Shown here piece after piece: positions 33,634 to 43,132 of a stretch of 64,000 nucleotides of DNA. Location of the stretch: NCBI RefSeq assembly GCF_027912535.1, contig NZ_CP115465.1, forward strand, positions 531,001-595,000, written 5' to 3'. Position 1 is the stretch's first letter. The number at the start of each line of letters is the position of its first letter. Below the pieces are notes generated by a model. The model worked only from the letters and a program-made list of their open reading frames with translations. It had not been told where the DNA came from and did no database searches. Position numbers and translations under genes: made by a program. This stretch comes from Brevundimonas sp. NIBR11. GTDB taxonomy: Bacteria; Pseudomonadota; Alphaproteobacteria; Caulobacterales; Caulobacteraceae.

Positions 33634-34539
33634 GTGGCCACACCGTTCAAAGCGCCGGACAAGCCCCTGGCTTTCCAGGACCTGATCCTGACCCTTCAGA
33701 AGTATTGGGGCGAGCGAGGCTGCGCGATCCTGCAGCCGTATGACGAGCAGGTCGGCGCCGGCACCCTGCACCCGGCGACCGTGCTGCGGGCGTTGGGCAC
33801 GAAGCCGTGGAAGGCCGCCTACGTCCAGCCCAGCCGCCGCCCCGGCGATGGCCGCTATGGCGAGAACCCCAACCGCCTTCAGCATTACTACCAGTTCCAG
33901 GTCATCCTGAAGCCGAACCCGGCCGACCTGCAGGATCTCTATCTGGGCTCGCTGCGCGCCATCGGCATCGACCCGGCGCTCCACGACATCCGCTTCGTGG
34001 AGGACGACTGGGAAAATCCCACCGTCGGCGCCTGGGGTCTGGGCTGGGAGGTCTGGTGCGACGGGATGGAGGTGACCCAGTTCACCTATTTCCAGGGCGT
34101 CGGCGGCATCGAGTGCGATGTCGTCTCCGGCGAGCTGACCTATGGGCTGGAGCGTCTGGCCATGTACGTCCAGGGCGTCGACAACGTCTATGACCTCAAG
34201 TTCAACGAAGACGGCCTGACCTATGGCGAGGTCTTCCTGGAGAACGAACGCCAGCAGTCCGAAGCGAACTTCCACGGCTATGATGTCGAAGGCCTGAAGC
34301 GCCGCTTCGAGGACATGGAGCGCGAGAGCGCTCGCCTGCTGGCCATGACCGGCCCGCAAGGCCAGCAGCTGGTCCTGCCCGCCTACGATCAGGTCCTCAA
34401 GGCGTCCCACCTGTTCAACCTGATGGACGCCCGCGGCGCCATCGCCGTCGCCGAACGCCAGAGCTACATCGGCCGCATCCGCGACCTCTGCAAAGCCTGC
34501 GCCCTCGCTTACGTCGAACAAGAGCGGAAAACCGCCTGA
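33634..34539 (+). CDS. glyQ: glycyl-tRNA synthetase alpha subunit
   Basis: 301-residue class II synthetase catalytic subunit of the heterotetrameric type. Motifs: [76 protein letters not shown], and [23 protein letters not shown] at 33634 is chosen because it begins the conserved N-terminus (length 301 vs about 300 in the family); the frame stays open through the palindromic element, which is not coding. The stop overlaps the glyS start by one base (TGATG). Confidence 0.97.
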   Translation: MATPFKAPDKPLAFQDLILTLQKYWGERGCAILQPYDEQVGAGTLHPATVLRALGTKPWKAAYVQPSRRPGDGRYGENPNRLQHYYQFQVILKPNPADLQDLYLGSLRAIGIDPALHDIRFVEDDWENPTVGAWGLGWEVWCDGMEVTQFTYFQGVGGIECDVVSGELTYGLERLAMYVQGVDNVYDLKFNEDGLTYGEVFLENERQQSEANFHGYDVEGLKRRFEDMERESARLLAMTGPQGQQLVLPAYDQVLKASHLFNLMDARGAIAVAERQSYIGRIRDLCKACALAYVEQERKTA

Positions 34540-36671
34540 TGCCTCAACTCCTCCTCGAACTGTTCTCCGAAGAGATCCCCGCCCGCATGCAGTCGGGCGC
34601 CGCGCGCGACCTGGAACGCATGGCGTCGGAACGGCTGAAGGCCGCCGGCCTGACTTGGGACGCGCTGACGACCTATGCCGGTCCGCGTCGCCTCACCCTG
34701 GTGATCGAAGGCCTGCCCGCCGCGACGCCGGATCGCTCCGAAGAGCTGAAGGGCCCGCGCGCCAACGCCCCGGAACAGGCGCTGGAAGGCTTCCTTCGCA
34801 AGACCGGCCTGACGCGCGATCAGCTGACCGAGCGCGACGGCGTCCTGTTTGCCGTCATCGACCAGAAGGGCGTCGAGACGACCGCCGTCGTCGCCGAGAC
34901 GGTCGAGCACGTCATCCGCAACTTCCCCTGGCCCAAGTCGATGCGCTGGGCTGATGCGACCCTGCGATGGGTCCGCCCGCTGAAGCGGATCGTCTGCCTG
35001 TTCGACGGCAAGGTCGTGCCCTTCGCCATCGCCGACGGCTCGCCGGAGGGCCGGATCGTCAGCCGCGACACGACCGAGGGCCACCGTTTCCTCGGTTCCG
35101 GCCAGCCGTTCGCGGTCAGGGATTTCGCCGACTACCGCACCAAACTCGAACAGCAATTCGTCCTGCTCGACGTCGCCGATCGCAAGCTGAAGATCCTCGA
35201 GGCTGCCCGCGCCGCCTGCCAGGCCAAGGGTCTGGAGCTGGTCGATGACGACGGTCTGCTGGAAGAGGTCGCGGGTCTCGCCGAATGGCCGACGCCGACC
35301 CTGGGCGACATGGACCCTCAGTTCCTCGACCTGCCGCCCGAGGTCGTGCGTCTGTCGATGAAGGTGCACCAGAAATACTTCGCCGTGCGCGACCCGCAGA
35401 CCGGCAAGTTGGCCCCGAACTTCATCGTCGTCGCCAATGTCGAGGCCTCGGACGGCGGCGTGGCCCTGGCCGCCGGCAACAGCCGGGTCCTGTCGGCCCG
35501 GCTGAACGACGCCCGCTTCTTCTGGGACGAGGATCAGAAGGTCGGCTTCGACGCCTGGCTGGAGAAACTCTCCGGCGTCACCTTCCACGCCAAGCTGGGC
35601 ACGATGGCCAAGCGCGTCGACCGCATCTCAGCTCTTGCCCGCGAGATCGCCCCCTTGGTCGGCGCCGACGCCGATCAGGCCGAAAAGGCCGCCCGCCTCG
35701 CCAAGGCCGACCTCGCCTCCGGCATGGTCGGCGAGTTCCCGGAACTGCAGGGAATCATGGGCGGCTACTACGCCCGCGCCTTCGGCCAGCCCGACGCCAT
35801 CGCCGACGCCGTCCGCGACCACTACAAACCCCAAGGCCCCGCTGACACCGTCCCGACCGCCCCCCTGACGGTCGCCGTCGCCTTGGCAGACAAGCTCGAC
35901 ACCCTCGTCGGCTTCTTCGCCATCGACGAAAAGCCCACCGGCTCGAAGGACCCGTTCGCGCTGAGGCGTGCGGCGCTGGGGGTTATCCGGTTGGTGCTGG
36001 ACAACGGCCATCGTCTCCCGCTGACGGATGTCTGCGAGTACGCGATGCGCGGGGCCGGACCGGAGCGCCCGCTCGCTATCTCGGAGTGGACGAAGACCGC
36101 CGTTAACAACGAGAACGGTCGGAAGATGAACAGCGAGATCGAGGTCGGCTACGAAGTCGTCGCGTTCTTTGCCGACCGCCTGAAAGTCCTCCTCCGCGAC
36201 CAGGGCGAACGCCACGACCTCGTGGACGCCGTCTTCGCCCTGGGCGACGACGACCTCGTGCGCATCGTGCGGCGGGTGGAGGCGCTGGACGCCTTCCTCG
36301 CCACCGACGACGGGGCGAACCTGCTGGCCGGCTACAGGCGTGCCTCCAACATCCTTAAGGCCGAAGAGAAGAAGGGCGCCGTCCCGACCGGGATGGTCCA
36401 GACCGGTCTGCCGAACCAGCCGCCCGCCGAGACCCAGCTCGCCATGGCCGTCGCCGCCGCCTCCAACGCCGTCGATCAGGCTTTGGAGACCGAGGACTTC
36501 GCCGCCGCCATGACGGCCCTGGCCGCCCTTCGCGCCCCGGTGGACGCCTTCTTTACCGACGTCCTGGTCAACTCCAACGTGGCCGAGGAGCGGGAAAACC
36601 GCCTGAAGCTGCTGGGCCAGGTCCGTGCCGTCATGGGCAAGGTCGCCGACTTCGGGCAGGTGGCAGGCTGA
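34539..36671 (+). CDS. glyS: glycyl-tRNA synthetase beta subunit
   Basis: 710-residue tRNA-recognising subunit. N-terminal signature LLLELFSEEIPARMQSGAARDLE, MRWADATLRWVRPLKRIVCL, DLPPEVVRLSMKVHQKYFAV, ARFFWDEDQKVGFDAWLEKL, FHAKLGTMAKRV, and a C-terminal DALR-like anticodon-binding segment (LDAFLATDDGANLLAGYRRA). Starts at the glyQ stop (TGATG), so the subunits are made in step. A palindromic repeat element follows. Confidence 0.97.
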   Translation: MPQLLLELFSEEIPARMQSGAARDLERMASERLKAAGLTWDALTTYAGPRRLTLVIEGLPAATPDRSEELKGPRANAPEQALEGFLRKTGLTRDQLTERDGVLFAVIDQKGVETTAVVAETVEHVIRNFPWPKSMRWADATLRWVRPLKRIVCLFDGKVVPFAIADGSPEGRIVSRDTTEGHRFLGSGQPFAVRDFADYRTKLEQQFVLLDVADRKLKILEAARAACQAKGLELVDDDGLLEEVAGLAEWPTPTLGDMDPQFLDLPPEVVRLSMKVHQKYFAVRDPQTGKLAPNFIVVANVEASDGGVALAAGNSRVLSARLNDARFFWDEDQKVGFDAWLEKLSGVTFHAKLGTMAKRVDRISALAREIAPLVGADADQAEKAARLAKADLASGMVGEFPELQGIMGGYYARAFGQPDAIADAVRDHYKPQGPADTVPTAPLTVAVALADKLDTLVGFFAIDEKPTGSKDPFALRRAALGVIRLVLDNGHRLPLTDVCEYAMRGAGPERPLAISEWTKTAVNNENGRKMNSEIEVGYEVVAFFADRLKVLLRDQGERHDLVDAVFALGDDDLVRIVRRVEALDAFLATDDGANLLAGYRRASNILKAEEKKGAVPTGMVQTGLPNQPPAETQLAMAVAAASNAVDQALETEDFAAAMTALAALRAPVDAFFTDVLVNSNVAEERENRLKLLGQVRAVMGKVADFGQVAG

Positions 36672-36678
36672 CTCTGAT

Positions 36679-36846
36679 CCCTCTCCCGGTGGGAGAGGGC
36701 TTGAGGCTCGCAGAGCGAAGCGATGCGTCTTCAGCCGAGAGCGTGAGGGTCGTCTCTTGCCTGTGAGGGCAAACCCTCACCCTTTCGCACAAGTCTGATC
36801 GCCTGGCGGCTCTCAGGTGCTCAAGCCCTCTCCCCACGGGAGAGGG
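36679..36846. repeat. 168-bp intergenic palindromic element
   Basis: The 317-bp gap between glyS and ppdK is dominated by this element. Its ends are inverted copies: CCCTCTCCC-GGT-GGGAGAGGG then CTTGAG at left, and CTCAAG then CCCTCTCCC-CAC-GGGAGAGGG at right; each end also folds alone as a hairpin. An internal pair GTGAGGGT/ACCCTCAC lies between. It carries no ORF and looks like a MITE- or REP-type element. Upstream of ppdK, 36847-36988 holds the promoter; nothing else seen. Confidence 0.75.
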
Positions 36847-36988
36847 AAGTCGTCGGGCGTCTGGAACCGAAACACGCCATCACCCTTTGTTACAGCCCGC
36901 CCTCGCCTTCGCGCTCGCAGCACGGTAGTCAGGGCGGCACGCGAGCGGGGACAACCCGCCGGCACGATCCGACTTCAGGGGACTACCG

Positions 36989-39679
36989 ATGACTCAGTGG
37001 GTGTACGGCTTCGGCGGCGGCTCGGCCGATGGCGAGGCGTCGATGAAGAACCTTCTCGGCGGCAAGGGCGCCAACCTGGCCGAGATGGCCAAGCTGGGCC
37101 TGCCCGTGCCCCCTGGCTTCACTATCACGACCGAGGCCTGCGTCCACTATTTCTCGAACGGCGCCCAATACCCCGCTGACCTCGCCGATCAGGTCGCGGC
37201 CGGGCTGAAGACCGTCGAATCGATCGTCGGCAAGACCTTCGGCGACGCCGCTAACCCGCTCCTCGTTTCGGTCCGCTCCGGCGCCCGCGCCTCCATGCCG
37301 GGCATGATGGACACGGTCCTGAACCTCGGTCTCAACGACGAGACGGTCGAAGGACTGGCGAAGCTGTCGGGCGACCGCCGCTTCGCCTTCGACTCCTACC
37401 GCCGCTTCATCACCATGTATTCCAACGTGGTGCTCGGCCTGTCGCACGACGACTTCGAAGAGGTTCTGGACGACCACAAGGACCGTCTGGGCGTCACCGT
37501 CGACACCGACCTCTCGGCCGCCGACTGGGAGAAGGTCGTCGCCGAATACAAGACCGTGGTCGAGCGCGAGCTGGGCCGCCCCTTCCCGCAGGATCCGAAA
37601 GAACAGCTCTGGGGCGCTGTCTCGGCGGTCTTCGCCAGCTGGATGAACGACCGGGCCAAATTCTATCGTCGCATGCACGACATCCCCGAAAGCTGGGGCA
37701 CCGCCGTGAACATCCAGTCGATGGTCTTCGGCAACATGGGCGAGACCTCGGCCACGGGCGTCGCCTTCACCCGCAACCCCTCGACCGGCGAGGCGCGCCT
37801 GTACGGCGAGTTCCTGATCAACGCTCAGGGCGAGGACGTCGTCGCCGGCATCCGCACGCCCCAGTCCCTGACCAAGATCGGCCGCGAGGAAATGGGGGAG
37901 ACGGCCCCGTCGATGGAAGAGGCCATGCCCGAGGTCTTTGCCCAGTTCGTCGATGTCGTCGGCAAGCTGGAAAGCCACTATCGCGACATGCAGGACATCG
38001 AGTTCACGGTCGAACAGGGCCGGCTCTGGATGCTTCAGACCCGCAACGGCAAGCGCACCGCCAAGTCGGCGCTGAAGGTCGCCGTTGATCTGGCCGCCGA
38101 GGGCGTCATTTCCCAGGAAGAGGCCATCAGCCGCGTCGAACCCTCCGCGCTCGACCAGCTTCTGCACCCGACGCTGGACCCCAACGCGACCCGCAAGGTC
38201 GTGGCCGCAGGCCTGCCCGCATCTCCGGGCGCCGCCACCGGCAAGATCTGTTTCGACGCCGATGAGGCCGAGCGCCTGAACCAGCTCGGCGACGCCGTCA
38301 TCCTGGTCCGCGAGGAGACCTCGCCGGAGGACATTCACGGCATGCACGCCGCGCGCGGCATCGTCACGGCGCGCGGCGGCATGACGAGCCACGCGGCCGT
38401 CGTGGCGCGCGGCATGGGCCGCCCCTGCGTTTCCGGCGCCGGCGAAATTCATATCGACGAAGCGGCCCAGACCTTCACCGCGCGCGGCCGCACCTTCAGG
38501 GCCGGCGAGGTCATCACCATCGACGGCTCCAAGGGTGAGGTTCTGGACGGCGCGGTGCCGATGATCGAGCCGGAGCTGACCGGCGACTTCCAGACCCTGA
38601 TGGGCTGGGCCGACGGCGTGCGCCGCCTGAAGGTCCGCGCCAATGCCGAGACCCCGCTGGACGCCAAGACCGCGCGCGGCTTCGGCGCCGAGGGCATTGG
38701 CCTCTGCCGCACCGAGCACATGTTCTTCGACGACACCCGGATCGCCGCCGTGCGCGAGATGATCCTGGCCGATGACGAGGCCGGCCGTCGCACCGCCCTG
38801 GCGAAGATCGAGCCGTTCCAGAAGTCCGACTTCGTCGAGCTCTTCACCATCATGGCCGGCCTGCCGGTCACGGTCCGCCTGCTGGACCCGCCGCTGCACG
38901 AGTTCATCCCGCACACGGACGAGGACATCGACGCCCTGGCCGCCACATCGGGCATCGACGCCGCCAAGCTGAAGCGCCGGGCCAAGGAGTTGCACGAGAC
39001 CAACCCGATGCTGGGCCACCGCGGCTGCCGCCTCGGCGTCGCCTATCCCGAAATCTACGAGATGCAGGTCCGCGCGATCCTCGAGGCCGCGCTGGAGGTG
39101 AAAAAGACCGCCGCCGAGGCTCCCATCCCGGAGATCATGCACCCCTTGGTCGCCCTGGGTCTGGAGATGAAATACCTCCGCGAACTGACCGACCGTGTGG
39201 CCAAAGATGTCTTCGCCAAGGCCGGGGACAGCGTCGAGTATCTCGTCGGCACCATGATCGAACTGCCGCGCGCGGCTCTCCGTGCGGGTGACTTGGCCGA
39301 ACATGCGGAGTTCTTCTCCTTCGGCACCAATGACCTGACGCAGACGACCTTTGGCATCTCGCGCGACGACTCCGGCCGCTTCCTGCAGGCCTATATGGAC
39401 AAGGGCATTTTCGAGACCGATCCCTTCGTCCGCCTGGACCAGGACGGCGTCGGCGATCTGATCCGCATCGCCGCCGAGCGGGGCGGGGCGGTTCGCGCCG
39501 ACATCAAGATGGGCATCTGCGGCGAACATGGCGGCGACCCCGCCTCGATCGCCTTCTGCGAAGAGGTCGGTCTGGCCTATGTCAGCTGCTCGCCCTACCG
39601 CGTGCCGATCGCCCGTCTGGCGGCGGCCCAGGCCGCGCTCGTCTCGCGCGGCGGCGAGGCCCGCGAGAAGGACCGGTAG
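36989..39679 (+). CDS. ppdK: pyruvate, phosphate dikinase
   Basis: 896-residue PPDK, interconverting PEP + PPi + AMP with pyruvate + Pi + ATP. N-terminal ATP-grasp domain (KNLLGGKGANLAEMAKLGLP, VSVRSGARASMPGMMDTVLN), swivelling domain with the phosphorylated His468 in TARGGMTSHAAVVARGMGRP (the Thr three residues earlier in GGMTSH is the regulatory phosphosite position), and the C-terminal PEP/pyruvate barrel (IGLCRTEHMFF, RLLDPPLHEFIPH, FSFGTNDLTQTTFGISRDD, Cys844 in MGICGEHGG). No PPDK regulatory protein is in the window. Monocistronic. Confidence 0.98.
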   Translation: MTQWVYGFGGGSADGEASMKNLLGGKGANLAEMAKLGLPVPPGFTITTEACVHYFSNGAQYPADLADQVAAGLKTVESIVGKTFGDAANPLLVSVRSGARASMPGMMDTVLNLGLNDETVEGLAKLSGDRRFAFDSYRRFITMYSNVVLGLSHDDFEEVLDDHKDRLGVTVDTDLSAADWEKVVAEYKTVVERELGRPFPQDPKEQLWGAVSAVFASWMNDRAKFYRRMHDIPESWGTAVNIQSMVFGNMGETSATGVAFTRNPSTGEARLYGEFLINAQGEDVVAGIRTPQSLTKIGREEMGETAPSMEEAMPEVFAQFVDVVGKLESHYRDMQDIEFTVEQGRLWMLQTRNGKRTAKSALKVAVDLAAEGVISQEEAISRVEPSALDQLLHPTLDPNATRKVVAAGLPASPGAATGKICFDADEAERLNQLGDAVILVREETSPEDIHGMHAARGIVTARGGMTSHAAVVARGMGRPCVSGAGEIHIDEAAQTFTARGRTFRAGEVITIDGSKGEVLDGAVPMIEPELTGDFQTLMGWADGVRRLKVRANAETPLDAKTARGFGAEGIGLCRTEHMFFDDTRIAAVREMILADDEAGRRTALAKIEPFQKSDFVELFTIMAGLPVTVRLLDPPLHEFIPHTDEDIDALAATSGIDAAKLKRRAKELHETNPMLGHRGCRLGVAYPEIYEMQVRAILEAALEVKKTAAEAPIPEIMHPLVALGLEMKYLRELTDRVAKDVFAKAGDSVEYLVGTMIELPRAALRAGDLAEHAEFFSFGTNDLTQTTFGISRDDSGRFLQAYMDKGIFETDPFVRLDQDGVGDLIRIAAERGGAVRADIKMGICGEHGGDPASIAFCEEVGLAYVSCSPYRVPIARLAAAQAALVSRGGEAREKDR

Positions 39680-39687
39680 AACTTCCT

Positions 39688-39843
39688 TTCTCCCCTTGCG
39701 GGAGAAGGTGGCCGAGCGCAGCGAGGTCGGATGACGGGTCACCCCGACGCCGGAGATCAGACTTGCCAAATCCCATCACGATTGCCCGTGTGCTCGCTCA
39801 TCCGTCAGCCTTCGGCTGCCACCTTTTCCCGCAAGGGGAGGTG
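39688..39843. repeat. intergenic palindromic element
   Basis: About 156 bp between ppdK and the reductase. Ends are inverted near-copies: CTCCCCTTGCGGGAGAAGG and the reverse complement CTTTTCCCGCAAGGGGAGG, each flanked by GGTGGC and GGATGA/TCATCC. It is similar in design to the elements at 36679 and 53483 but the sequence core is different. Non-coding. Confidence 0.7.
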
Positions 39844-39848
39844 GATCA

Positions 39849-40733
39849 GTGACCCGACTCTCCATCGCCGTCGTCGGCCCGGGCGCCATCGGCGGCACGG
39901 TCGCCGCCTGGCTGTCGCACAGTCCGTCGGTCGCCGCCGTGACCCTGTGCGCCCGCACGCCGCTGGACCGGCTGGAGGTCGTCGCCCCTGACGGACGTGT
40001 CATCAAGGCCAGCCCCCGCGTCGTCACGGACCCGTCGGAGATTACCGCCCCCGTCGACTGGGTGCTGGTCGCCACCAAGGCCTATGACGTCGCCGCCGCC
40101 GCGGCCTGGCTCAAGCCCCTCCTCGGCGCGGAGACCCGGGTCGCGGTGCTGCAGAATGGCGTCGAACACGTCGAGCGCTTCACCCCATTCCTCGACGCCG
40201 ACCGCATCGTCCCTGTCATCGTCGACATCCCGGCCGAACGCAGTGCGCCGGGTCGCATCCACCACCGCCGCGACGGCACGGTCACCGTTCCGGCGGGCGA
40301 GGCGGGCGAGACCTTCACCTCCCTGTTCGCCAAGAGCGTCATCGAGGCCTCGACGACCGACGACTTCACCACCGTCGCCTGGACCAAGCTCAGCCTGAAC
40401 TGCGCCGGCGCCATCAACGCCCTGACGCGGCAACCGGCCGGAGTGGTGCGCAAGCCCGGCGTCGCCGACCTGATGCGGGCCATGGTGTGGGAATGCGTAT
40501 GCGTCGGCCGGGCGATCGGGGCCGATCTGAGCGATAATATTCCCGACTGGGTCTTGGAGCGGACCGAGAGCTCCCCGGCCGATTCTGTGAACTCTCTGCT
40601 GGGCGACCGTCTGGCAGGCCGTCGCATGGAGTGGGACGCCCGCAACGGCGTCATCGCCCGTCTCGGCACGAAGCATGGCATACCCGCACCGTTAAACAGT
40701 ATGGCGGCGACCCTGCTGTCAGCGATGGAATAG
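39849..40733 (+). CDS. 2-dehydropantoate 2-reductase family oxidoreductase
   Basis: 294-residue NADP-dependent reductase. N-terminal Rossmann fold SIAVVGPGAIGGTVAAWL, CARTPLDRLEVVAPDGR, VLVATKAYDVAAAAAWLKPL and LQNGVEHVERF; C-terminal ApbA/PanE helical domain with WTKLSLNCAGAINALTRQP (the conserved K and N). The ketopantoate reductase fold is clear, but paralogues with other 2-keto-acid substrates exist, so the pantothenate role is probable rather than certain. GTG start at 39849, directly after the repeat element. Confidence 0.85.
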   Translation: MTRLSIAVVGPGAIGGTVAAWLSHSPSVAAVTLCARTPLDRLEVVAPDGRVIKASPRVVTDPSEITAPVDWVLVATKAYDVAAAAAWLKPLLGAETRVAVLQNGVEHVERFTPFLDADRIVPVIVDIPAERSAPGRIHHRRDGTVTVPAGEAGETFTSLFAKSVIEASTTDDFTTVAWTKLSLNCAGAINALTRQPAGVVRKPGVADLMRAMVWECVCVGRAIGADLSDNIPDWVLERTESSPADSVNSLLGDRLAGRRMEWDARNGVIARLGTKHGIPAPLNSMAATLLSAME

Positions 40734-40894
40734 GGCGATAAGGCGGCGAGTATAACGCTGTCTGTGCTCTCGTGCGCACAGTTTCTTCCTTGTAATCGCG
40801 CGGCCATGGAACGGCCCAGCCTACTACATACTTGAGCAATCGCTGGATGGGGCCGGGGCGATCAAGTCCCGCATCTAGGAGTTAAAAAGAAACA

Positions 40895-41422
40895 ATGCGT
40901 AACATTCTTCTCGCGACCGCCGCTCTTTCTCTGATGGCTGTGCCGGCCATGGCTCAGACCGTTTCGAACCCCCAGTGGTACGGCACGGGCGGCTATACCC
41001 ACCTCGACGCCGAGGGCGCCGATCTGGGCGCCATTACGGGCCGCCTCGGCGCCCGTCTGTCGCCGAACTTCGCCGTCGAAGGCGAAGGCTCGATCGGCGT
41101 GCGCGACGATGAGTTCAGCACCGCCGGAGTCACCACCAAGGTCGAGCATGACTACGATGCCGCCATCTACGGCGTCGGCATCCTGCCTGTGAGCCCGAAC
41201 CTCGAACTGTTCGGCCGCCTAGGCTACGGCACCACCAAGCTCAAGGCCAGCGCAGCCGGCGTCTCGGTGGAAGAGGATGGCGAGAGCTTCAACTATGGCC
41301 TCGGCGCCAACTACATGCTCGACGCCCAGAACGGCCTGCGCGCCGACTGGACTCGCCGTGATTTCCGTGATGACGGCGGCGAGGCCGACACCTACGGCCT
41401 CAGCTACGTGCGCCGCTTCTAA
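40895..41422 (+). CDS. outer-membrane beta-barrel protein
   Basis: 175 residues with a signal peptide (1-22, ends PAMAQ) and a short OmpW/OmpA-like barrel: GGYTHLDAEGADLGAITGRL, NFAVEGEGSIGVRDDEFSTA, YDAAIYGVGILPVSPNLELF, GRLGYGTTKLKASAAG, GLGANYMLDAQNGLRADWTR and the terminal strand TYGLSYVRRF ending in Phe, the usual barrel-assembly signal. AGGAG ribosome site upstream. Function unknown. It is convergent with an unrelated small gene; GCCCCGTCCGC/GCGGGCGGGGC forms a hairpin between them (about 41445-41467). Confidence 0.88.
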   Translation: MRNILLATAALSLMAVPAMAQTVSNPQWYGTGGYTHLDAEGADLGAITGRLGARLSPNFAVEGEGSIGVRDDEFSTAGVTTKVEHDYDAAIYGVGILPVSPNLELFGRLGYGTTKLKASAAGVSVEEDGESFNYGLGANYMLDAQNGLRADWTRRDFRDDGGEADTYGLSYVRRF

Positions 41423-41471
41423 GCAGAAGATCTGAGATGGAGCCCCGTCCGCATCGCGGGCGGGGCAGTTC

Positions 41472-41732
41472 TCACGCGGGTTCCGCGATCAGCGCCCAAC
41501 GCTTCGACCCGTCGCCGAAGGGCCGGGTGAACCACTCCGAAAACGCCTCGAAAGCCTCGACCACGGCCTGGCGCAGGTCCTGCGTGACGGGTTCGCCGCG
41601 CGTGCGTTTCAAAGCCGCGACGCAGTCGATGACCGTGTCCTGATGCGCTGAGCCGCCGAGCGACTTCAGCACCATCGCCACGTCCCGGGCGAGAGATTCA
41701 AGGAAGCCGGGTTTTGCGGGCGTCTGGGTCAA
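41472..41732 (-). CDS. hypothetical protein, possible winged-helix
   Basis: 86 residues: FLESLARDVAMVLKSLGGSA, HQDTVIDCVAALKRTRGEPV, TQDLRQAVVEAFEAFSEWFT and a C-terminal PFGDGSKRWALIAEP. The middle helix-turn-helix-like pattern followed by the FGDGSKRW strand gives the impression of a winged-helix fold, but I recognise no family. ATG at 41732. Codon use is normal for the window. It ends close to the OMP gene and is followed by a 106-bp gap before the FabH-like gene. Confidence 0.6.
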   Translation of the reverse strand: MTQTPAKPGFLESLARDVAMVLKSLGGSAHQDTVIDCVAALKRTRGEPVTQDLRQAVVEAFEAFSEWFTRPFGDGSKRWALIAEPA

Positions 41733-41838
41733 TCCGGACTCTCCGTCGCATCGGTGTCTTGGATGCCACAGTGCTTCTCAGAAACATCCGGCCACTGCAA
41801 GCTAAGCCGGTGTTCTGTGGGTCATCTCTTTGTGAGAC

Positions 41839-42984
41839 TCACCGTTTGCGAACGAAGACCGTCCCCGCAGAGTAGCCTGCGCCGAAGCTGCAGATCAGCC
41901 CCACCTCACCGGTCTCGAACCCCTGCTGGTTCAGGTGGAAGGCGATGATCGAGCCGGCCGACGACGTGTTGGCGTACTCGTCCAGGATGATGACGTTCTC
42001 CTGCGGTTCCGGATCGCGACCCAGGACCTTGCGACCGATCATCTGGTTCATGTTGATGTTGGCCTGGTGCAGCCACATCCGCTTCAGGCCGGTCGGCTCG
42101 ATGCCCAGCTCGCCTGCGTGGTCCACGATCATGTCGGACACCAGCGGCACCACGTCCTTGAAGACCTTGCGGCCCTGCTGGATGAACAGCTTGTCGTCCT
42201 GCTGACCGGCCGCGCGCTCCGTCGGACCCGCGCCCGTCTCCTCGGCCCAGCGGTTCAGGAAGCCGAAATTGTTGCGGATGTTGTTGGAGAAGACGGTCTT
42301 CAGCCGCGTCCCCAGAACGTCCCAGCCGCCGGGACCGGCCGTGTCCGAACTCTCCACGATCACGGCCGTGCAGACGTCGCCGAAGATGAAGTGGCTGTCC
42401 CGGTCGGTGAAGTTCAGGTGGGCGGAACAGATCTCCGGGTTCACCATCAGCACGGCTTTGACCGAGCCCGAGGCGATGAAGTCCGCCGCCGTCTTGATGC
42501 CGAAGGTGGCCGAGGAACAGGCCACGTTCATGTCGAAGCCGAAGCCCTCGATACCCAGCGCCTGCTGGATTTCGACCGCCAGGGCGGGATAGGGGCGAGG
42601 CATGTTGGAGGCGGCGCACAGGACCGCCCCGATCTCCGAGACCGGCTTGCCCCAGGCCTCGATCGCCTGACGCGCGGCCCTCACGGCCATCTCGGCCATG
42701 ATCGACAGCTCGTCGTTGGACCGCTCGGGCAGGTTCGGCGCCATCCGCTTCGGATCGAGAATGCCCGCCTTGTCGAGCACGAACCGGCTCTTGATGCCCG
42801 AGGCCTTCTCGATGAACTCGACCGAGGAGGGGGTCAGGGCCGCGACGTCGCCCTCGGCGATCTGCAGCGCGTGGTCCCTGTTCCACTGATCGGCCCAGGC
42901 GTTGTAGGCCTCGACCAGTTCGGCGTTGGAGATCGACTGTTCGGGGGTGAACAGGCCGGTAGCGGCGATGACGGCGTGGGTCAC
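41839..42984 (-). CDS. beta-ketoacyl-ACP synthase III-like protein
   Basis: 381-residue thiolase-fold synthase, longer than FabH (about 317). Catalytic residues are present: Cys156 in DMNVACSSATFG, His in RMWLHQANINMNQM and Asn in EYANTSSAGSII. Insertions relative to FabH include a long segment near 30-90 and a GAGPTERAAGQQ stretch. Such enzymes condense an acyl-thioester with malonyl-ACP; members of this longer subgroup make fatty acids or specialised products. Substrate unknown. Alone on the minus strand behind a tandem-hairpin repeat that separates it from kpsC. Confidence 0.88.
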   Translation of the reverse strand: MTHAVIAATGLFTPEQSISNAELVEAYNAWADQWNRDHALQIAEGDVAALTPSSVEFIEKASGIKSRFVLDKAGILDPKRMAPNLPERSNDELSIMAEMAVRAARQAIEAWGKPVSEIGAVLCAASNMPRPYPALAVEIQQALGIEGFGFDMNVACSSATFGIKTAADFIASGSVKAVLMVNPEICSAHLNFTDRDSHFIFGDVCTAVIVESSDTAGPGGWDVLGTRLKTVFSNNIRNNFGFLNRWAEETGAGPTERAAGQQDDKLFIQQGRKVFKDVVPLVSDMIVDHAGELGIEPTGLKRMWLHQANINMNQMIGRKVLGRDPEPQENVIILDEYANTSSAGSIIAFHLNQQGFETGEVGLICSFGAGYSAGTVFVRKR

Positions 42985-42992
42985 TCTTTTTC

Positions 42993-43084
42993 GTCCCTAT
43001 CGCTCGGCGCGCGGCGCCTCGCTGCTTGAGGGACATTTGAGTGTCCCTATCGCGGGCCTCGCGGAGGCTCGCTGCTTCAGGGAC
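42993..43084. repeat. two tandem hairpin repeats, 50-bp period
   Basis: Two 42-bp units starting at 42993 and 43043. Each begins GTCCCTATCGC and ends GCTGCTTGAGGGAC or GCTGCTTCAGGGAC, with inner sequence diverged. GTCCCT/AGGGAC lets each fold as a hairpin. They lie in the gap between the FabH-like gene and kpsC; function unknown. Confidence 0.8.
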
Positions 43085-43132
43085 GGCTTGGCCCGTCCCG
43101 GTCGAGGGATGTCATCGCCCTCGTTGATGGTT

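Noticed and set aside
42990..43090. CRISPR-like interpretation of the 50-bp tandem units
   Set aside because: Only two units, with conserved ends and variable middles inside each hairpin; no cas genes nearby.
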